Below are positions 57,201 through 64,000 of a stretch of 64,000 bases of DNA, piece by piece. Under the pieces are notes generated by a model. That model made no database searches, was not told where the DNA came from, and saw only the letters and a program-made list of their open reading frames with translations. The position numbers and the translations under genes are program-made. The stretch's first letter is position 1; every line of letters begins with the position of its first letter. The DNA is from Chytridium lagenaria (lineage: Eukaryota > Chytridiomycota > Chytridiomycetes > Chytridiales > Chytridiaceae): assembly GCA_025449115.1 (NCBI GenBank), contig JAHLKC010000101.1:62001-126000 (forward strand), in the 5' to 3' direction.

Positions 57201-59630
57201 TTCTGACCATCTTCACGTCCGTCTCGGTATTATCATCGTCGGTCTCGTCTTCACCACCATGTTCACTGGTACGTTGCTTCCAAAATCACCGTTAAATTCC
57301 TTCAGCCTTATATCACCTACATCCGCCTCCTACACCGTATTCTCGGTTTCGGCACCTACGCCTTTGGCCTCGTCACTGGATATTTTGGCGCTGTGGCTAT
57401 TCAGTATGGAGATGAACAAAGTGGTGGATTGCAAAAGCCTATATAGGGTTGGTTGGGTTCATGCCGATCTTGTTGTTTATTTATGGAGAGTTTTATAAAA
57501 GGACGGGGATGGGAGGTATTAAGAATTCCAATTTGCAAAAGGCTATGGCGGGTGATGATAAGAATGAAAAGCTACCGCTTTTTATGTGGGAGGATGTGAA
57601 TCAGAGGGTGTCTTTGGGGCAAAATGGATTATTATTGAAGATACTATATGTAAGTTCATTATTCATATATTAGGATTTTTTTTCACCACTTTTTGTTTTA
57701 AAAAGCTCTTACTTTAGCTCGTTGTCTTGTAATTTTTATCGCCTTGTTATGTTCATAAGGATCTTTGACTAAAAGTTAATTTTCTCAATTTCTCTCTCCA
57801 GATGATATCGAGTCGTTCATTGATAGGCACCCAGGTGGCTCTGCCATTATCCGCAACTACATTGGTTTGGACGCAACCAATATCTTCAAAGGCAATACGC
57901 GAAGCACCATGGAGAGATCCCGTAGTAAAAAGAAGAGCCAAGCCGACAAGTCCGCTTTTCGAGGTTCGAGCCACAAACACTCACGTTCGCTGTATATCTT
58001 CTCGGATCTATGGCCGTTGGACGACTTCGTAAAAGCGAAGACGACGATCACTCAGAGGTCTCTCACGAGAAAGCAGCGTAGTATCGAAAATCAACGTGAC
58101 TCAACGTCCTCAAAGTATCTTAATGAGAACCCGAAGTTGGAAGGACAACGAGGACACTCTTCCTCAAAGTCCTCAACGTACCGCAGACCCGCTATTTCTG
58201 CAAACCAATTCCGTACATATACCGTGTCTACGAAAGCACAAATTACTGGCGCTGGCGCAAAGTACCCCGTATATCATCTTCGGTACGACTTTGAACGTGT
58301 GGATGACAAATTCACGGTGAAGCCGGGACAGTCAGTGTCGTTCCAGCATGTGGATGAGGACGGGAAGATTGTTACTAGGTCTTATACTCCGCTAAGATGT
58401 GATAATGAGGGGGGTATTGACTTTTTTGTTAAAATGTACGGAGGGGAGATGACCAAACATCTCTTGGTGACTAGATCGATTAGAATCAGAGGACCGGTGC
58501 AATCAATGGAAGTATGAATCGAAATGGAATTAATGGTTGCTGGAAGGTGCTCGGACTTATTGCTGGAGGAACAGGTTTGTACCATTTTCTTCCATGTGAC
58601 TGTCAACATTCTATAAGAAGTCGCAAAGATCCCTTCCCCCATTTTCTTCTTCTACTTACTTATAATTTCATTATTTCGCAGGCCTTAGTCCCATGCTACT
58701 CATGATCGACTATCATCTCAAATATGGCTCTCGCGATCCCGTCAGTAATCGTCCTACATTCAAGATCCACCTACTCATTATAAACCATTCGGACAGCGAC
58801 ATTTTTGCCGCCAAAATCGTCGAAGACATAGAAAAAGCTTGTGAAGGCGCCCTTACTGTCAATTACATGATCAGTACTCCTTCTCAGCAATATTTGCCGA
58901 AACCTGGAATCATCATTGGAAAACTTTCCCAAGAGGTTATTGTGTCGACTATGCCTAGGCTACCCGTGGATAACAAGTCTCCTACTCGAACACCTTCCGT
59001 TATTCCCACTCAAAGACAGGGAGTAGGCCATCCGAGCGTTTTGACTCATCGTAAAAGCTTCACTTTCAGTCCCAACCTTTCCGATAAAGGTAATATACTC
59101 AATATGATTTTATTTTAATCAACTTAAGGCATCATTGAAGCCGGAGAAAACGGAAGTATAGACGCTGAGATCCCAGCTCTATCTACTAAAAATCCCAGTA
59201 GCCCCGCTTATCGCAGTAATACTCGTGATGACGCTGCCATTCGCTTCAATATCCGCGAATCTGGTGGTGCCACTGGTATGCCAATGTTGATGCGTGAGGA
59301 TTCGTCGTATAAACGCAGAAGCTATGAAGACAATAACAGAATGACTCAAGCACGGTCTAGAACGTTTAGCATACAACAGTCGGTCCTCGGGAATGACGTG
59401 GGGCTGCCATCACCCGCAGCACAGGAAGTAGATCTTGACTTGGATATGTGTCGAAATATGGCTATGATGGTTTGCGGGTGAGTTTAAAATATCCTTGTTC
59501 CTTTTCGTCGATATTCGCGGACTTCAGATGCTAATATTTTCTTCCCTCAAGACCCACCATGATGAACAACGCAGTGAGCGATCTCCTTCAGGACATGGGC
59601 TACCCAGCAGATATGATCTACACAATGTAA
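54213..59630 (+). CDS. Fusion redox protein: Duox-like heme peroxidase, DOMON, cytochrome b561, cytochrome b5, cytochrome b5 reductase
   Basis: Exons 1-9 (54213-54447, 54499-54654, 54700-55016, 55088-55240, 55280-55641, 55691-55848, 55912-56008, 56113-56496, 56547-56991) join perfectly. After an N-terminal signal or anchor, residues ~45-530 match Duox peroxidase: NPTWGAVGTPYIRMVPPTY, SSFIDGSSLYG, LLREHQRRA (proximal His at 55124), TRLRDGDRFWYE. The distal WGQxLDHD reads WGLLLHMD, so the canonical Gln, Asp and His are lost, much as in animal Duox. A DOMON domain follows (DGMVDFLFQSNASGWFGFGI), then b561 helices (LKILHGFSMFLAFAV; HLHVRLGIIIVGLVF; RLLHRILGFGTYAFG). Exons from 57157, 57802, 58682, 59129 and 59552 carry cytochrome b5 (HPGG at 57828) and an FAD/NAD reductase (RSYT at 58377, LIAGGTG, CGP). 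Frame breaks lie near 57268, 57440, 57615, 58011 and 58511. Confidence 0.85.
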
Positions 59631-60095
59631 ATTCGACGTGAACATTGCAAATACCAAAAAGTGTAATAAATGTCCGGATAAGACTACCTAGCGCGGTCTC
59701 TTCGCAGTAACGTTCTAATCCATGCGTTGTCAGAGTAGCGACGTCCGAAACAGTTTGTGTTTTGACACCATTTTTCGAGATGCTTCCCTCTCCACCCATC
59801 TTCAATCCATCTCTCGAGCACCCAGCTGATGAATGCATTGACGCTGAGCAAAGAGGCTGGCTGTCATCGGATGCGTGAAAAGGTTGATGACGTTCCTATA
59901 GGTACACTCATCCAGTAAATCTGCTTGCAGACAGCTCCGCAAACGAGTGGGATCGAATGCCCGAAATACTCACCACCCATCAAAATGCAGGAAGAGAAGG
60001 ATCGACCCTCAGCAAGAAGATTTGCTCGTTGATGGGATGGCTCACCATCTCTCTCCAACCACAAAGGCTCGCAGAAGATTTCGTGATTCAGCAGC

Positions 60096-60132
60096 CATGA
60101 TTCAGCTCCGAATCGGACCTGTGAGGATAAGA
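60096..60132 (+). promoter_or_regulatory. Promoter-like block of copy B
   Basis: CATGATTCAGCTCCGAATCGG is followed by GGATAAGAG, about 110 bp before the ATG at 60240. It is nearly identical to copy A, but the TATA-like core has A to G at one position. Confidence 0.6.
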
Positions 60133-60239
60133 GAGGGTCACTCTCTCTACTGCGAAGCTCTTCATACATTCTTTCTCAAAAACGACAGCGTTAGAGATAT
60201 TGAACCACATCCTTCCCTTCGCTCTTCACTCTTTCTACC

Positions 60240-62420
60240 ATGATGCCTCTCGACATGCTGGCAAACCTTTGCAACGACGGGATGACGCCCTTGACCGAAA
60301 CTCAGTCTATGATGGCGACTATCCTAGATTGCAACATCCTGAACTCGATGGTGATTATTGGAAAGGAGACGATGAGCCAGAGACCGTAAGATCCTTGCTT
60401 ACTTCATGTTCTTCCACTCCTTTTCCCAGTCTCTTACCTCCTCTTGCCGGTGTCTAGCACAAAGTGGGCTGTCTCCAGGCCGCTGACGCTTTGAAACGTC
60501 TGGGAATGTGCGCTGGTGATTTGGAAAGACACGCGACAAAGGCATCGTGGCCGCTATTCAATACTTTGCGTTTAATTTAACTGACGGGGCTCCATCTGCT
60601 GCCTCCAAGGTAGGCTCACAGGTAAACTTGGCTTTTCACATCTTTATTGCTTATCTAACGACGGCCTTTAGATTGACGATGGATGTGACGCGAGCGCAGA
60701 AACCCTGGTGGACGAAGCTTTGAGGTGTTCGGTAAGACCAATTGGTCTTTGGAGTGTGGTCAACTTACCATTTTCGTTGATATAGAATGCGACATACAGC
60801 GCGGGAGAGGTATCCGGTCGTCCTTCAGAGGCTGAGGTTTTGGCTTCTGATGCTCCTACTGTTGTCCCGACTCATGAAGTATCCATTGCGGTAAGCTTTA
60901 CGTTTATTTTTGTATCTTTCTTGCCTCGTTTCTGTGTTTTTACATTCTCACTTCTAATGTTTCCTCCTTGTACGTAATAGACGTCGGAACCTCCTTGCAC
61001 TGCTTCGTCAGCCTTCGAGGCTCACGGAGAGCCCGCCGAGAATGGCTTATTGGGAATCGCTACGAGGAGTCAGAAAGTCGCTGTCCCGAGGTTGGCGAAA
61101 TGGCCTCCACAGTATTGCCGACCGTTTCAACATGAACGACCGGTTCGCATCAATTGACGATGATGATGACTAATTGTAAGTAAAGATGACATTGAAGCAT
61201 TTTCTGTTCCGTCCTTCTACATAGTTACACAGTTCTTACATTATCATATAAATCAGAGTTTTTGTCGTGATCAATTGCAGCCGGCTCTTGAGACCCATCA
61301 GGTTGGAAATCACGATGTACAAGCAGGAGGATGATGGAAACGGGCGTGACAACAGTGAGGACACTAACCGATGTTGGTGCGGAGGGCCCTATGGAGACCA
61401 TTGATGAAGATTCAGACGAAATGTACGATTTGGGTCGCTTCCGCTTAACTTAAATGTACGTAGTTTCATTTACGCGCCTGGTCGTTTGTTCCTTTTTTTT
61501 TAATGCTTGGTTTTCATAAAGGCTGCTGCTGGACATTCCGCAGTTACCGATTTTGCGTCTCCTATTGATTACAACACCCCGTCTGCTACCGATACCGTCC
61601 CTGATGCCTTTTTTGACAATGTGTTCTGGCGGACAACGATGGCACCTCTAGACGTCGATCTTCCCATTTTGGCCCCTATCGATTCCAACAACAGTTCTCT
61701 CAATCTCATGGAGGCCGACGTCGATGTCCCCAATGGCAAACGCGAGACGATTGAGGAAATAGACGCGGATGTCGACGAGGAGGCTATGGTAAGCTCTTCT
61801 TTTCCACATGATTGTTATTCTTCTTCTTCCTTTGCTTTAAATTAACGTTTGAATGCGCGACTCATTTTTTTTTTTTTTTTTTTCACATAATTTTTATTTT
61901 CTCAGAACGCGACAGACCCACGTCGGCCATGAGGGCGGTGTGGATGTTGTGGAAACGGAGGGCGCGGTGGAAGCCGACGGTGACTTGGTGCCACTGCGAA
62001 TGTTCCCGTGTATCTGGAGGAAGGCGGTGATGACTTTATGGTTAGTTTTTCTATATTCTGCGTAATTTTATTCTTAGCAGTGATGCTGATTTTATAATCC
62101 TTTAGCCACTTGTCAACGCGTCCATGAACCAACTCCCGCGACTTCTCCTGCTAGTAACGTAGACATCACTGAGCCTGTCAAGAACGATGCTATCCCTATT
62201 CAGGAACAATCCGAGGATATTGGTCATATGATTGTAAGTTCCGTTTGCAAAAACCGTTCTCGCATGTCTAACTTTGATTTTTCAGATGCTTGCTGAGAGA
62301 TTCGCGCTCCACGGTCGCTCGCGACGGGGGAATGGCTGCAGAGGCTCTAGGAATGGCAGGCAACCCCCTTCGCAGGAGGAGCTCCGTCGCATTGCGTTGG
62401 TAACGAGGTTCAAGAAGTAG
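60240..62420 (+). pseudogene. Family A-D, copy B: recent inverted copy of A with several indels
   Basis: All ten exons of copy A are present in the same order. Relative to A there is a one-base loss in exon 1 (ATGAGCCAG for ATGAAGCCAG, about 60374) and one in exon 2 (GATTTGGAAAG for GATTTGGCAAAG, about 60520). One base is lost near the end of exon 5 (GACTAATT, about 61170), two near 61365 and one near 61430. These shift the frame repeatedly, so the copy is not translatable as it stands. A 20-base T run occupies the intron at about 61866-61883. If the indels were assembly errors the protein would closely resemble copy A. Confidence 0.75.
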
Positions 62421-62531
62421 AGATTAAGTTGCAGCTGTTCTTAGAAGCGTGGACTTTTAAAGCAAATAAAGGTTTTTTTTAACATTGATTGATGTAGACC
62501 AAAATTTTCTTTTGTTTGGGCTTCTTCTGAG

Positions 62532-63953
62532 ATGCAAGGGAGGCCGTCGTCTCGGGTTCAACCACCCCTTTCCATCTTACCTCTAGAGTTACGGCACAAG
62601 ATCCTTCGACTCACAGAGGATGTTGAACTCAACGTTACCATAAAGCTTGAATGCCTTTGGCTGGATTTGCCCAGACTTCACCCTTCCGACCCAACAACGG
62701 CATTTGACCGTCTCCATCCAGCTTCACAATACTTTCCCATCTCCGTGGAGATTGCTGAAAAACTTGATAATGAACCTATCAACATCACAGACGAAAGTAC
62801 TGCCATCATTGGTTGGCACATCCGATATCAACAACGCAGGTTCTACATCTATTTGCACGAGGTGGCAGAACATGGCCGGTTAAAAGTCATCCAAATGTTT
62901 CATCGTTTCCGGTCAACTCTGTTCACTTCCAATGTCATGGATGGAGCTTGTAGGAATGGTCACATTGATATCGTTAGATTTCTTCACACCTACCGCTCGG
63001 AAGGGTGCTCTACGGCCGCGATGGACGAAGCGGCAGAGAATGGTCATTTGGAGGTGGTGCAATTTCTGCACGAGAATCGAACGGAAGGCTGTACAGTAGC
63101 TGCCATGGATGGAGCAGCGGCCTACGGGTATTTGAATGTGGTTATATTCTTGCATGAAAATCGAGACGAGGGTTGCTCCAAAATGGCAATGTGTCGTGCT
63201 GCAAGATCTGGGTGTTTGGATGTCGTTCAATTCTTACACGAAAACAGGACGGAAGGATGTACCAGAAAAGCAATGGAGTGGGCGGCCGCCAGTGGGCATC
63301 TTGATGTCGTCAAGTTTCTTCATGAGAATAGGACGGAAGGAGGCGGGACGGGTGCGATGGATTGGGCAGCTCATAACGGGCAACTGGAGGTCTTGTGTTT
63401 TCTTCATGAAAACAGAGGAGAAGGTTGTACTGTTAATGCAATGAATTGGGCGGCCTTGCGTGGACATTTGGAGGTCGTGGAGTTTTTGCATAATAATCGA
63501 AGTGAGGGCTGCACGACTGCTGCGATGGATGGGGCAGCCAAGAAGGGGCATTTGGATGTTGTAAGGTTTCTGCACGAAGAACGAACAGAGGGCTGTACGA
63601 CTGCTGCTATGGATGGGGCGGCTAAAAACAGACATTTGGAGGTTGTTATATTCTTACATGAGAACAGGAAAGAAGGCTGCACGAAAGGTGCGATGAATTT
63701 CGCTGCAGAGAATGGATGGTTGGCTGTGGTTCGATGGTTGCATGAAAACCGAACAGAAGGTTGCACGGCTTGGGCCATGGACAGCGCAGCTTCGTATGGA
63801 GACTTGGAGATGGTTCGGTTCCTAGTTGAAAATCGAACAGAGGGATGTGTCAAGGATGCTCTTGCTAGGGCTGCTGAGAATGGACATGATGAGATAGTGG
63901 TGTTTTTAAGGAGCAATCTCAGAAAGTGCCCGCAGGCCTGGGAAACATTTTAG
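62532..63953 (+). CDS. F-box-like ankyrin-repeat protein with 28-residue repeats, single exon, complete
   Basis: This is a 473-residue intronless gene, with the start MQGRPSSRVQPPLSILPLE and an F-box-like segment SILPLELRHKILRLTED. After a linker, the pattern AMDxAAxxGHLEVVxFLHENRTEGCTxx repeats about twelve times from ~62930 to the end. Each unit is 28 residues, shorter than the canonical 33, and lacks the TPLHxA turn. Ankyrin arrays of this type are expanded in chytrids and oomycetes, and F-box versions are thought to serve as substrate receptors of SCF ubiquitin ligases. The target is unknown. The frame is fully open, in contrast to the broken ankyrin locus at 17-19 kb. Confidence 0.85.
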   Translation: MQGRPSSRVQPPLSILPLELRHKILRLTEDVELNVTIKLECLWLDLPRLHPSDPTTAFDRLHPASQYFPISVEIAEKLDNEPINITDESTAIIGWHIRYQQRRFYIYLHEVAEHGRLKVIQMFHRFRSTLFTSNVMDGACRNGHIDIVRFLHTYRSEGCSTAAMDEAAENGHLEVVQFLHENRTEGCTVAAMDGAAAYGYLNVVIFLHENRDEGCSKMAMCRAARSGCLDVVQFLHENRTEGCTRKAMEWAAASGHLDVVKFLHENRTEGGGTGAMDWAAHNGQLEVLCFLHENRGEGCTVNAMNWAALRGHLEVVEFLHNNRSEGCTTAAMDGAAKKGHLDVVRFLHEERTEGCTTAAMDGAAKNRHLEVVIFLHENRKEGCTKGAMNFAAENGWLAVVRWLHENRTEGCTAWAMDSAASYGDLEMVRFLVENRTEGCVKDALARAAENGHDEIVVFLRSNLRKCPQAWETF

Positions 63954-64000
63954 GTGGTTATTCGGTTTTAAATACTTTTGGATGTGTTCATTTATTTGTT

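Larger units (their letters stand above)
59970..62425. repeat. Right arm of the inverted duplication (copy B)
   Basis: This block is the inverse counterpart of 42254-44745. It starts at CACCCATCAAAATGCAGG and ends at the stop-codon region of copy B (TTCAAGAAGTAG). About 15.2 kb lie between the arms. Confidence 0.85.

Noticed and set aside
1..64000. CRISPR arrays, prokaryotic operons, rRNA genes, attachment sites
   Set aside because: None seen. Introns, gene content and spacing are those of a eukaryotic nuclear genome.

Overview
The window is nuclear DNA of a fungus, most likely an early-diverging (chytrid-like) one. Genes are compact and carry many short GT..AG introns of about 40-110 bp with CTAAC/CTAAT-like branch points. 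They include fungal families (SWT1 PIN endonuclease, ARL1, a TOK-type two-pore K+ channel, an AMO1/NUP42-type nucleoporin). F-box-like ankyrin genes with 28-residue repeats and a tyrosine-recombinase retroelement add to the picture. Phylum placement is inference; no rRNA or tRNA gene was seen.

Layout. 0.5-16.7 kb: SWT1 (+), ARL1 (-), a TOK-like channel (+), a long gene-poor stretch, a Ser/Pro-rich hypothetical gene and a lysine/glutamate-rich low-complexity locus. 17-22.7 kb: a broken ankyrin gene and a protein with four copies of an unfamiliar ~75-residue repeat. 23-28.6 kb: a GC-rich, decayed DIRS/Ngaro-like retroelement on the minus strand, with Gag-type zinc finger, reverse transcriptase and tyrosine recombinase, itself split by an AT-rich insert. 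29-36.2 kb: an FG-repeat nucleoporin followed by three tandem paralogues that keep only its C-terminal domain. 36.8-42 kb: a DJ-1/Hsp31-type gene (-), a secreted repeat protein (-) and a small membrane protein (+). 42.2-62.4 kb: four copies (A-D) of an unknown gene family, two of them forming a ~2.45 kb inverted repeat; an SCP2 gene and a very large redox gene lie between. 62.5-63.95 kb: an intact ankyrin-repeat gene.

The most striking locus is 54213-59630 (+). It encodes one ~1,470-residue membrane protein that joins a Duox-like animal heme-peroxidase domain to DOMON, cytochrome b561, cytochrome b5 and cytochrome-b5-reductase (FAD/NAD) modules. The layout suggests a trans-membrane electron path from cytosolic NAD(P)H to an extracellular peroxidase domain, as in a dual oxidase but with the NADPH-oxidase half replaced. 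I do not know this architecture from any described protein.

Second is the A-D family. Copy A gives a clean ten-exon, 518-residue model in which all nine introns are phase 0, and all four copies share a promoter-like block about 105 bp before the start codon. Several otherwise convincing genes carry isolated single-base frame breaks. These are either real decay or assembly error, and each entry says where they lie.
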